Assembly: GCA_036654795.1 (NCBI GenBank)
Contig: JAVVRI010000079.1
Span: 1-14,178 of the forward strand
DNA: 14,178 bases
Direction: 5' to 3'
Origin: JAVVRI01 sp036654795
Lineage (GTDB): Bacteria; Bacteroidota; Bacteroidia; Bacteroidales; Tannerellaceae
Shown: one piece after another, positions 1-7,287 of the stretch
How positions within the stretch are numbered: position 1 is the stretch's first letter
Layout: each line of letters starts with the position of its first letter
Program-made: the position numbers and the translations under genes
Notes under the pieces: generated by a model
The model's input: only the letters and a program-made list of their open reading frames with translations
What the model was told of the DNA's origin: nothing
Databases searched by the model: none

Positions 1-130
1 GCGTACCTTTACTCACTAATTGATAGATTAGCGCGGTCTTATCTACATAAAGATAATCATTACGACGAAGCTTTTCAAAGCTTTGTATGCCGATAGGTAA
101 TTTCCGATTGTTGATTGCTGTTGTTGTCAT
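1..130 (-). CDS. AAA-ATPase-like / PD-(D/E)XK nuclease family protein, N-terminal part (runs off the window)
   Basis: On the minus strand an ATG at 130-128 opens a frame that stays open for 43 codons to the left edge. It contains LPIGIQSFEKLR, then YLYVDKTALIYQLV, then SKGT. This is the characteristic start of the large Bacteroidales family that joins an AAA-ATPase-like domain to a C-terminal PD-(D/E)XK nuclease domain (DUF1703 type). Members usually exceed 500 residues, so more than 90 percent of the gene lies outside. The Walker A region expected just after the visible part is not seen. The molecular role of the family is poorly known; it is abundant and multicopy in gut Bacteroidales and is suspected of nuclease or defence activity. 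The family call is from motif memory and is fairly sure; function is not. Confidence 0.75.
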   Translation of the reverse strand, partial: MTTTAINNRKLPIGIQSFEKLRRNDYLYVDKTALIYQLVSKGT

Positions 131-156
131 CCTCGTTCTCTTTCTTGTTCAGAAAA

Positions 157-164
157 CAAAAATA
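157..164 (-). promoter_or_regulatory. Possible -7 element for the left-edge AAA-ATPase-like gene
   Basis: The minus strand reads TATTTTTG, a full match to the Bacteroidetes TAnnTTTG element, 27 bases before the ATG at 130. No TTTG -33 box is seen at the usual 19-21 base spacing, and the surroundings are A/T-rich, so a chance match is possible. Confidence 0.3.
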
Positions 165-234
165 CAATTTATTCTTTGAAGAAAACAGCATCTCGGACTA
201 TTTATCCGGAAAGCCTGTAATCGAATCGTGAAAA

Positions 235-1677
235 TCATACTAACTTAATACATGCCGGCTTCAACCCCATCTTCTCTGCACGGAGGAGCATGTATTGATA
301 AGCAGCGTCGTATTCATTGGGGATTTCACCATCAAGGATCGCATTCTTTATCTGTTCCTTTAAAGCACCCACCGGCTGAGAAGGAGGAAGAGCAAAGACT
401 TGCATAATTTCCTCTCCGGTAATGGGGGGCTGAAAGTTACGAACGCGATCTTTCTCCTCTATCTCAGACAGCTTCTCGCGCACAAGACGAAAATTATTTA
501 GGAAACGACGTACTTTGTCGGGATTCTTGCTGGTGATGTCTGCTTCGCAAAGCTTCATCAAGTCGTCGATGTCGTCGCCAGCATCAAAAAGCAATCGACG
601 GATGGCAGAATCCGTCACCTCATCATCCGCCAAGACAATGGGGCGCATGTGCAAGCCTACCATCTTTTGTACATACTTCATCTTCTCATTCATCGGGAGC
701 TTCATCTTGCGGAAGATACCCGGCAGCATACGCTCTCCAATGAAGTTATGATTATGAAACGTCCAGCCCAGACGTGTGTCGAAACGCTTCGTAACCGGTT
801 TTCCTATATCATGAAAAAGGGCGCTCCAACGAAGCCAGAGATTGTCCGTATGTTGACTGAGTCTATCCAACACCATTAGGGTATGGGCAAAGTTATCCTT
901 ATGACCGATGCCCTCCTTCGTCTCAGCACCCTTCAAAGCGCAGAGTTCGGGAAAGATCAATTGCAATAAGCCGCACTTATCCAACAAATCAAAGCCGACA
1001 GAGGGTTTAGGGGAAAGGACAATCTTGTTCAGTTCATCGACAATGCGTTCTTTGGAGATAATATCAATACGTATCCTATTCCGCTCGATGGCATCGAAGG
1101 TATCGGGATCAATATCAAAACCCAACTGAGAAGCGAAACGCACGGCACGCATCATGCGCAGCGGGTCGTCGCTAAAGGTGATGTCCGGATTAAGAGGTGT
1201 ACGAATCGTCAGGCGGTCCATATCCTCCAATCCACCAAAAGGATCAACCAGTTCGCCATATCGATCTGCATTGAGGCAGATCGCCAATGCGTTGATGGTG
1301 AAGTCGCGACGGTTCTGATCGTCCTCCAGCGTACCGTTCTCCACAACGGGTTTACGGCTATCACGGTTATACGACTCCTTACGGGCGCCGACAAACTCTA
1401 TCTCGATAGCACCGTTCGTTACCTGTGCCGTACCGAAATTCTTGAAAACTGCCAGATGCGTGCCACGTCCCAGCCGGCGGGCAACCGCCTTAGCCAGCTC
1501 GATGCCACTACCTACCGCCACCACGTCGATGTCCTTCGACGGACGGCGAAGGAAAATATCCCTCACATAACCACCGATCACAAATGCCTCCACGCCCAAT
1601 TCGTCCGCAGCCGCAGAGATCTCCCGAAACGCACGCCCTGAAATATGATTTAAAATATCCTGTTGATCTATATACAT
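235..1677 (-). CDS. cca: CCA tRNA nucleotidyltransferase with HD domain
   Basis: This 480-residue cytoplasmic enzyme adds or repairs the 3'-terminal CCA of tRNAs using CTP and ATP. It has the class II nucleotidyltransferase signature. GGYVRD (residues 36-40) is followed by the catalytic pair in DIDVV (Asp49, Asp51), and RRDFTINAL (123-131) is the conserved motif after the palm. LVDPFGG (143-149) and DDPLRMMRAVRFA (170-182) belong to the neck and tRNA-binding segment. An HD phosphohydrolase-type domain follows, with LFHDIGKP (His289-Asp290) and HNHNF around 308-312. Length fits the HD-containing bacterial form. The ATG at 1677 is supported by a minus-strand TATCTTTG at 1746-1753, leaving a leader of about 60 bases. 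It diverges from the lipoprotein gene at 1824 and appears monocistronic. Whether it adds the full CCA or only A cannot be decided by eye, but no separate CC-adding gene is visible. Confidence 0.95.
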   Translation of the reverse strand: MYIDQQDILNHISGRAFREISAAADELGVEAFVIGGYVRDIFLRRPSKDIDVVAVGSGIELAKAVARRLGRGTHLAVFKNFGTAQVTNGAIEIEFVGARKESYNRDSRKPVVENGTLEDDQNRRDFTINALAICLNADRYGELVDPFGGLEDMDRLTIRTPLNPDITFSDDPLRMMRAVRFASQLGFDIDPDTFDAIERNRIRIDIISKERIVDELNKIVLSPKPSVGFDLLDKCGLLQLIFPELCALKGAETKEGIGHKDNFAHTLMVLDRLSQHTDNLWLRWSALFHDIGKPVTKRFDTRLGWTFHNHNFIGERMLPGIFRKMKLPMNEKMKYVQKMVGLHMRPIVLADDEVTDSAIRRLLFDAGDDIDDLMKLCEADITSKNPDKVRRFLNNFRLVREKLSEIEEKDRVRNFQPPITGEEIMQVFALPPSQPVGALKEQIKNAILDGEIPNEYDAAYQYMLLRAEKMGLKPACIKLV

Positions 1678-1745
1678 AACTTAATCCTACTAAAAACGTT
1701 TTATTCACAGTAGCCGACATGCTCCTTTATGCAGCCAAACCGAGA

Positions 1746-1753
1746 CAAAGATA
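1746..1753 (-). promoter_or_regulatory. Probable -7 element of the cca promoter
   Basis: The minus strand reads TATCTTTG, an exact fit to the Bacteroidetes -7 consensus TAnnTTTG, 68 bases before the cca start codon. A good TTTG -33 box is not evident at 19-21 bases upstream. Confidence 0.5.
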
Positions 1754-1793
1754 ATTAAATTCTTTCAGTGCTGCTAATTCTCTCTTTTTCCAA

Positions 1794-1801
1794 TATCTTT
1801 G
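1794..1801 (+). promoter_or_regulatory. Probable -7 element for the lipoprotein gene at 1824
   Basis: The plus strand reads TATCTTTG, ending 22 bases before the ATG at 1824, which gives a leader of roughly 15 bases. The -33 box is not recognisable. Together with the opposite element at 1746-1753 it makes a compact divergent promoter region. Confidence 0.5.
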
Positions 1802-1823
1802 CAGTACAAATAAAAGAAAGGAT

Positions 1824-2648
1824 ATGAAGAAGTCAGCTATCTGTATAGCACTGGCGGCCGCTACGCTGGCAGGCTGCAGTAACACGGAGAAAGAAGCACA
1901 GGCAAGGCTCGACCGCGCCAAAGCAATGTATGAACAAAACGAACTGTTTAGCGCGAAAAGCGAGATAGACAGCATCCGTACCCTTTACCCCAAAGAGTTT
2001 GGCGTACTCAAAGAAGGACTAGCCTTGATGCGCCTCGTAGAGCTGAAGGAGATGGAGCGAAACATCACCTACTGCGACAGCATCATGCCCATCAAACTAG
2101 TGGAGGCAGAGGAACTAAAGAAGGGCTTCACCTTCGAAAAGGACACCGTTTATGAAGAGATAGGAAACTACATCTGGAAGCAACAGACCATCGAACGAAA
2201 CGTTAAGCGCTGCTACGTCCGTTGCGGCGTAAACGAAAAGGGAGAAATGTACCTGGCAAGCGTCTACTTTGGTGGTCGTCCTATCAACCATACGGGCATC
2301 AAGCTCAGCATGAAGGACGGTTCTTTTGCCGAAACCGCAACTGTCCCTTATGACGGCGGCACGAACTACCGCTTCAAAGACCTTGGAAACATCACCGAAG
2401 TGGTCACCTACAAAGGAGACAACGGATTGGATGCCATCAAATTCATCTACACCAATGAGAAAGAACGAATCAAGATAGACTATACCGGCGACAAGCCTTA
2501 CGTAATGGTCATGGCCAACGGCGACAAGAAAGCCATTGCTGCAACCTATAACCTAAGCACCGTGCTGAGCGACATCGAAAGAATCAGTTTGGAAAAGGAG
2601 AAAGCAATCAAAAAGCAGACCTACCTAAAAGGCAAGTTGGAACCCTGA
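1824..2648 (+). CDS. Orphan lipoprotein with TPR-like helical N-terminus, function unknown
   Basis: This is a 274-residue protein with a clear SPII signal. A Lys-Lys n-region and hydrophobic stretch lead to the lipobox LAGC, with Cys18 as the lipidated residue, so it should be anchored in the outer or inner membrane facing the periplasm or surface. Residues of about 20-85 are highly charged and helical, and the segment AMYEQNELFSAKSEIDSI resembles a TPR helix pair. The middle (about 110-230) looks beta-rich, with alternating short strands and glycine turns. The last 30 residues are a Lys/Glu-rich helix. AAAGGA a few bases before the ATG supports the start. It has its own promoter-like element and ends just before a bidirectional terminator, so it is probably monocistronic. 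I do not recognise a functional family. Confidence 0.85.
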   Translation: MKKSAICIALAAATLAGCSNTEKEAQARLDRAKAMYEQNELFSAKSEIDSIRTLYPKEFGVLKEGLALMRLVELKEMERNITYCDSIMPIKLVEAEELKKGFTFEKDTVYEEIGNYIWKQQTIERNVKRCYVRCGVNEKGEMYLASVYFGGRPINHTGIKLSMKDGSFAETATVPYDGGTNYRFKDLGNITEVVTYKGDNGLDAIKFIYTNEKERIKIDYTGDKPYVMVMANGDKKAIAATYNLSTVLSDIERISLEKEKAIKKQTYLKGKLEP

Positions 2649-2683
2649 TCGCCCCCCTCCTCTCATTCCGACACAACGCAAAA

Positions 2684-2716
2684 AAGCCGGCCTCCGCATT
2701 AAGCGAAGACCGGCTT
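2684..2716. terminator. Bidirectional Rho-independent terminator between convergent genes
   Basis: A 14-bp stem (AAGCCGGCCTCCGC against GCGAAGACCGGCTT, twelve Watson-Crick pairs with the rest wobble or mismatch) has a 5-base loop. It is followed by CTTTTT on the plus strand and, on the minus strand, by a run of six T (AAAAAA on plus at 2680-2685). It lies between the ends of the convergent lipoprotein gene (stop 2648) and DUF6383 gene (stop 2740), so it can serve both. Confidence 0.85.
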
Positions 2717-2739
2717 CTTTTTATCTTATCGGGCAAGGT

Positions 2740-5320
2740 TTACTTCACCAAAGCCTTCATTGCGTTTTCACCATCAACCGATACGACCACTACGCCTCTG
2801 GCTGCAGGAATCGTAAAGTTGTCAGAAGTAGCTGTACGGGTAGAGATAACCTGACCCAAGATGTTCGTTACAGAAACCTTCTTGCCGCTTGCGTTCTTCA
2901 CTAAGACGTTGCCCATGCCACCGATTGCCTGTACTTCTGTTGCCTTGATCTGCTCGTTGCTAACCGGACCGGCTGCGCCTTCGATTGTAAAGACAGCACC
3001 CTTAGCAGACATAACCACAACACCATTCGTAACAGATACATACTGAGTATGTATATCATTTTCAGGACGATTAAGTTCGCGCTGATTTTCCAGCAAATAA
3101 CCACCTTCGTCCGTTGTCTCGAAGGCGAACAAAGCAGGGCTGTTCTTCATCGTTGTGATTGTATCGTTCAGCACAAAACCTACACGAGAACTGCCAGCAA
3201 CATCCAACTTGGCAGAGTCACGAAGTGANNNNNNNNNNNNNNNTAGCTGTTGCCTTTGTTTTCGGAGTACAAGTAGAGATGAAATATAACTGCTTGCCGG
3301 GAGTTCCGTTAGCAATAGAAGTCGTGTCCACCCATAAGCCAAAGTTGCCTTCTTCGTAATTTGCCTTTAAGATAGGTTGTCCTTCTGCCTTGCATTCTGC
3401 ATAGAAAGACAGCGGGTTCATCGTCAACGACTGTCCATTATTCGTAAAGCGCTTATGACCCGGCAGCAATTTAGCATACACAGGAGCAGCCACCGGAACG
3501 AAATTGAAATAAGCAGCAATACCGCCAACAACCAAATTCGAAGTGTTGATATCCATAGATACACTTACATCCTTCGTACCATCATGAGTTACCATCGAAT
3601 ATCCAGTACCCGTAGAAGCCGCATTGAGCTTAAACACGCTTTTGGGGGTTGTAGCGGACAACTTAAACACTTTCTTCGTAACGTCGTAAGCTACGTAGCG
3701 GGCGCTAAACTGTTCTTTAATTTTGTATGAAACCTGAAACAGTGTGTCACCAAGCAATTGAGCGCCACCCACCATAAGAGTATCGGCAGCTTCCATACGC
3801 AAAGCAATAGCATCGGCCGCATCTCCGCTCTTTACTTGCAGCACAGAGTCCGAAGTAAAGGCATACAAATTGGTTACACCCGTTGTACCGGAAATAAGGC
3901 TCAACACATACGCGTTATCAGCCATTTCAGTAGCTGTAAAGTAACGTGAACCCAAGAACCGGTCAGTCAGCTTAACGGTGCTCTGGTAAACCACAGTTAC
4001 AGAATCATGGTTTCCACCAAACGTATAAGTATTAGGCATTCCTTGTACCGCAAAAATCTCTTCGCCACGAAGGGCTGCTGTGTTATTCTTGCGATCTACA
4101 ATCGTGTACATGCCGTTGTTGCTCTTTATATACCATTGGCCTGTCGACTCGTAAATATTCGGAATCGTATCGCTTTTAACAAGCTTGTTGCCGTTTGCAG
4201 AAGTTAAATATTTACCACCATTAGCACCCTTGCTTGCACTCTTCAAGAAATAAACACCCTCTCCGGTAGCTATTGAGGAAGGAGTACCTTTCTTTAAGGT
4301 AGTCTTCGGTGCTGTGCCTTGAAGAGGAACAAGGTTTTTATCAAAAGCAGAAACAGTCAAAACATTTGTCTTTGCCAATGTAGCAACGACAACGCGAGCT
4401 TCGCCAGTAATATTTCCCGTTCCCTTTTCAACATCTGGAGCAGCTTTCGTATATATCGCCAATGAATCGTTCATTAAGTCGATAGTGAACTTGAATTGCT
4501 GATAGTCAGCATTTGGCCATTTTTCGGTGCGCGTAGAGTCCAAAGAGAATTGAGCGCCATAAGCACCCTTCGCACCTGTAATCGTTGTCTTCAGTGTATC
4601 CACACCCAGATACTTAGCCTTACCATCTGCAGTAGCATCACCGTTGACTTGCAATCTTACAAATTCAGAGCTCCCAACCTGCGAAGCAAGAAGATCTTTT
4701 CCTGAAAAGATGTCACCTTCATAGGTTGCTCCAAAAGCTAATTGGAATACTTGAAAGCCTGCTCCCAGCTCATTCGCTTTCAAAACCAGGGCGGAATCAG
4801 GTTTCAATATTGCAAAATCAGCACCACCTTCTGCAGCCAAGATTAATTCATTCGGATTCAGTGCGTCTTTAGCAGTAATCTTTAATGTCATCTTCTTACC
4901 CGTACCATAAGAAGCAGAGATCTTGCCAGTAGCGTCGATTGCCCATTTAGCAATGCCCGGAGCAATGTTCAAACTAGCATTTTCTGCTGCAGCAAAAGAT
5001 AAGATGGCTTGCGTCTTCTTATTCTTAAACTGATAAACAATACCGGCCGTTTCCGTACCCGCATTAGTTATCTCCCATAAAGCAGAATCCAGAGAAGACT
5101 TATTTGCTGTATCAAAAGTAATGTTCTTTACAATAACAGAATCAGCCTTGTTACCATCCAATGATAAATAATTATCACCTGATTGCAGATAATAATAGTT
5201 TCCTACCGTCCAATTAGCAGGCTTTACCTCCTGCGTCGGAGCCACTCCGGCACTGGCAGTAAAGACACTAGCCACCATAAGGGCAGCGGTTAAAAGAGTA
5301 CATTTTTGATTCATATTCAT
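2740..5320 (-). CDS. Large secreted DUF6383-type surface protein, interrupted by an assembly gap
   Basis: The gene encodes about 860 residues in two frames that meet at the N-run 3229-3243; the shift is best explained by a wrong gap length. A Sec signal peptide (MNMNQKCTLLTAALMVAS to ASA, about 24 residues) starts the protein. The long middle is rich in Ser, Thr, Asn, Gly and Ala with many short beta strands and repeated phrases such as YYLQSGDNYLSL and GVYFLKSASKG. The last roughly 100 residues, from GVVVMSAKGAVFTIEGA through VTNILGQV to ENAMKALVK, match the DUF6383 C-terminal domain of Parabacteroides surface proteins and resemble a T9SS-type sorting beta-sandwich. A cell-surface or surface-layer role is inference. 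An alternative ATG lies at 5314; AAGGA sits 4 bases before the first ATG and 10 before the second, so the second start is equally credible. It is divergent from the sigma operon. Confidence 0.8.
3229..3243. other. Run of 15 N (assembly gap) inside the DUF6383 gene
   Basis: Fifteen undetermined bases lie within the coding region. Coding continues on both sides of it but in different minus-strand frames. For one uninterrupted gene the true length of the missing piece must be 2 modulo 3 (for example 14 or 17), so the 15 is an estimate rather than a count. Confidence 0.95.
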
Positions 5321-5356
5321 TTCCTTTTTATTAATTAATCAATCTCTAAACAATGA

Positions 5357-5364
5357 CAAAGATA
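5357..5364 (-). promoter_or_regulatory. Probable -7 element of the DUF6383 gene promoter
   Basis: The minus strand reads TATCTTTG 36 bases before the start codon at 5320, giving a short A/T-rich leader ending in AAAAAGGAA. No clear TTTG box is found 19-21 bases upstream. Confidence 0.5.
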
Positions 5365-5534
5365 AAGAAGTTCAATTTAATTCTTGCATTAATAGACCAC
5401 TAAAGATAATTTGTAAGGCGATCTTGTACGAAAAGAATAGGTTTGTATGCTAACATGAAACATTTTGCTGCCGTATTGCTATTTTGCAAATCCAGCGTAA
5501 ATGAAGTCTTATTACTTTGTATGCTATCTTCTAA

Positions 5535-5622
5535 TAGACCGACAGCTGTCAGCCCATAAGCCGACAGTTGTCGGTCTATAGGCTGACAGTTGTCGGCTTA
5601 TGGGCTGACAAATGTCGGTCTA
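5535..5622. repeat. Array of four contiguous 22-bp palindromic units
   Basis: Four units of exactly 22 bp follow one another without spacers at 5535-5556, 5557-5578, 5579-5600 and 5601-5622. Each has the core GACAnnTGTC flanked by C(C/T) on the left and (A/G)G on the right, and starts with T(A/G) and ends in A. Every unit is itself a dyad. The whole 88 bp is also one larger imperfect palindrome: unit 1 is complementary to unit 4 (20 of 22) and unit 2 to unit 3 (18 of 22). It sits in the gap between the divergent DUF6383 gene and the sigma operon. It could be an operator array for a dimeric regulator, a dispersed palindromic element of REP or MITE type, or a transcribed structured RNA; the sequence alone does not decide. 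Confidence 0.9.
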
Positions 5623-5770
5623 TTTTAAATAAGCATTCTTTTTCTTAGATGATAAGAGCAATTGGCAATGTTTGACGCATCATGCCGACAATAAGCCAAC
5701 AAAAAAAATGTAACCCATTAGCTCCACCGTTTGGCTATTATTACCTATATTTACGGCCAAAATAGAAGAT

Positions 5771-6322
5771 ATGCAACAATATACAGAAGAGGAACTGATC
5801 CGGCATTTGAAAGATCCGGCACGACAACGGGATGCCTTTGCAGAAGTAGTCGCTGCATATAGCGAAAAACTATATTGGCAAATCCGCAAGATGGTGCTCA
5901 GTCATGAGGACGCAAACGACTTGTTGCAAAACACCTTCCTGAAGGCTTGGATGAACCTAGCGTATTTTCGAGGGGAGGCAAAGCTCTCCACTTGGCTGTA
6001 TAAGATTGCCATCAACGAATGCATCACCTTCCTAAACAAGCAACGAGCCATGAATAATGTTTCGATTGACGACGCGGACACCTTCCTGCTGGAACGCCTC
6101 AAAGGAGATGAATATTTTGACGGCGACGAAGCACAGACCAAATTGCAGGAAGCAATCCTAACTTTACCGGAGAAACAACGCATCGTATTTACCCTAAAGT
6201 ATTACGACGAGATGAAATACGACGAGATGTCCGAAGTACTAAGCACCTCAGTTGGCGCCTTAAAGGCCTCCTATCATTACGCTGTAAAAAAAGTAGAAGA
6301 GTTTTTAACGAAAGGCGTTTAA
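5771..6322 (+). CDS. ECF-type RNA polymerase sigma factor (sigma-70 family)
   Basis: This 183-residue cytoplasmic protein has the two-domain build of extracytoplasmic-function sigma factors. Region 2 spans about 23-83, with FAEVVAAYSEKLYW, the DANDLLQNTFLKAW core of region 2.2, and the FRGEAKLSTWLYKIAINE segment for -10 recognition. Region 4 spans about 126-178, with LPEKQRIVFTLKYYDEMKYDEM and a helix-turn-helix ending in VGALKASYHYAVKKVEEFL. There is no region 1 or 3, as expected. It is the first gene of a three-gene operon with an anti-sigma-like membrane protein 46 bases downstream and a Spy-like periplasmic protein after it, which suggests control by an envelope signal. The weak GTAAC motif about 60 bases upstream could be an autoregulatory promoter element, but this is tentative. 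It diverges from the DUF6383 surface-protein gene. Confidence 0.92.
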   Translation: MQQYTEEELIRHLKDPARQRDAFAEVVAAYSEKLYWQIRKMVLSHEDANDLLQNTFLKAWMNLAYFRGEAKLSTWLYKIAINECITFLNKQRAMNNVSIDDADTFLLERLKGDEYFDGDEAQTKLQEAILTLPEKQRIVFTLKYYDEMKYDEMSEVLSTSVGALKASYHYAVKKVEEFLTKGV

Positions 6323-6368
6323 ACCTTTCCCACTTATATATGTCAAAGGATCGTAAAAGAAATAAGAT

Positions 6369-6758
6369 ATGAAAACAGAGCATTATAACCTGGAAGATCT
6401 GAAAGCCGGAAGTCCGTTTAAAGTACCGGAAGGGTACATGAAAGGCCTTACCGATCAAATCATGGCTCAGCTGCCAGAACAGCCACATGAAGAGCCTAAA
6501 ACAATCTCCATGATGGAACGGATGCGGCCGTGGTTATATATGGCAGCCGTATTTGCCGGCTTGGGCTTGTTCTTTAAAGTGCTGATCGGAGATGTGCCGA
6601 AAGATGGCAATCGTTCGGATTCGTTGATAGTAAAGACAAATGCATCGGCAGAAATAAACCCAGCTACTCCGGTAACAGAGGACGAGGAGTATCTGGAATA
6701 CCTTGAAAAGCAGTACACAGACTATTTATTGGTCGGTGAAATTACTGAAGGAGAGTGA
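6369..6758 (+). CDS. Single-pass membrane protein, probable anti-sigma factor of the ECF operon
   Basis: This is a 129-residue protein with one predicted membrane span (about 54-73, PWLYMAAVFAGLGLFFKVLI) and positive residues just before it, so the N-terminus should be cytoplasmic. The N-terminal phrase SPFKVPEGYMKGLTDQIMAQLP (residues 15-36) is typical of short proteins encoded directly after ECF sigma genes in Bacteroidetes. The C-terminal half is acidic and would lie in the periplasm (EDEEYLEYLEKQY at about 104-116). It lacks the ZAS zinc motif (HxxxCxxC) of classical anti-sigma factors, so the role is inferred from position, topology and the family phrase. It shares an operon with the sigma gene and the Spy-like gene. 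Confidence 0.75.
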   Translation: MKTEHYNLEDLKAGSPFKVPEGYMKGLTDQIMAQLPEQPHEEPKTISMMERMRPWLYMAAVFAGLGLFFKVLIGDVPKDGNRSDSLIVKTNASAEINPATPVTEDEEYLEYLEKQYTDYLLVGEITEGE

Positions 6759-6819
6759 AAACTCTGTAAAACTGATTAAAAAGATAGTTATAGATAATTC
6801 TTTTCTTAATTATACTTGT

Positions 6820-7287
6820 ATGCATAAAATATATTTCATTACATTTGTGACGTTTTCAATTTTACTCTCCTCCGTTGCTTTCGGGCAAGGACAAAAGGAG
6901 GTTAGACATTTTGACAGAGAGGCATTCCACGCAAAGAGGAATGCATACATAACCGCAGAAGTTGGCCTTACTCCAGAAGAAGCATCGTTGTTCATCCCAT
7001 TGTGCGATGAATTGCAACGAAAGATGTTTGAAGTTGGGCTCGATTGCCGGAGACTTTCCAGAGAAATGAAATCAAAGAAACAGGCGACAGACGCCGAGTA
7101 TCTGAAAGCAATAGACGCATGTCTGGAGGTTCGGATAAACGAGGCACAGTTAGAGAAAGAATATTATGAAAAGTTCAAAAAGATTCTTTCTCCTGAAAAG
7201 CTTTATAAGTACAGACGTGCTGATTACAAATTTGCTCGCGAGTTCATGAGGGGTAACCATCATTCGAAGGAACGTAACAGGAAGTAA
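6820..7287 (+). CDS. Spy/CpxP-like periplasmic protein, probable sensor or chaperone of the sigma module
   Basis: This is a 155-residue secreted protein. The frame is open further upstream, but the ATG at 6820 is chosen because it gives a proper signal peptide (MHKIYFITFVTFSILLSSVAFG). The mature part is almost entirely charged helix. LTPEEASLFIPL (50-61) and LSPEKLYKYRRAD (123-135) look like the paired LTxxQ-type motifs of the Spy/CpxP/CnrX/ZraP fold, and the Bacteroidetes form usually reads LTPEEAxxFxPLYxE as here. The tail is basic with a His pair (HHSKERNRK). Three cysteines (62, 76, 101) stand out. As the third gene of the operon it may sense misfolded protein or metal and relay it to the anti-sigma protein, or be a chaperone induced by the pathway. 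The fold is fairly sure, the role inferred. Confidence 0.75.
   Translation: MHKIYFITFVTFSILLSSVAFGQGQKEVRHFDREAFHAKRNAYITAEVGLTPEEASLFIPLCDELQRKMFEVGLDCRRLSREMKSKKQATDAEYLKAIDACLEVRINEAQLEKEYYEKFKKILSPEKLYKYRRADYKFAREFMRGNHHSKERNRK

Larger units (their letters stand above)
5321..5770. other. 450-bp divergent intergenic region
   Basis: No convincing gene lies here. It holds the DUF6383 -7 element near 5357, an 11-base direct repeat TTTGTATGCTA (5442-5452 and 5516-5526), the palindromic array at 5535-5622, and an A/T-rich stretch leading to the sigma-factor gene. GTAAC at 5710-5714 might be part of an ECF-type -35 for the sigma operon, and TATATTTA at 5746-5753 is a near match to the housekeeping -7. 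Neither has a well-spaced partner. Confidence 0.6.

Noticed and set aside
2740..3342. Separate 200-residue protein starting at 3342
   Set aside because: Its first 33 or so codons are out-of-frame reading of the larger gene. The real content begins after the N-run and is the C-terminal DUF6383 domain of the same protein.
3377..3730. 117-codon plus-strand open frame
   Set aside because: It is antisense to the DUF6383 gene and shows no signal, motif or promoter of its own.
5535..5622. CRISPR array
   Set aside because: The four repeats are contiguous 22-mers with no spacers, each unit is internally palindromic, and no cas gene is present.
5357..5622. Invertible promoter controlling the DUF6383 gene
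   Set aside because: An invertible segment needs matching inverted repeats on both sides of the promoter. The array lies wholly upstream of the likely promoter; only an 8-base inverse match (AATAGACC near 5391 and GGTCTATT near 5617) spans the region, and it lies upstream of the -7 element too. No recombinase gene is in the window.
6339..6371. Ten-codon leader peptide ending in an ATGA overlap with the anti-sigma-like gene
   Set aside because: No ribosome-binding site precedes it, and such a short frame is expected by chance.
6703..6819. Upstream extension of the Spy-like protein to 6703
   Set aside because: It starts at a TTG inside the preceding gene and would bury the clear signal peptide that begins at the ATG at 6820.
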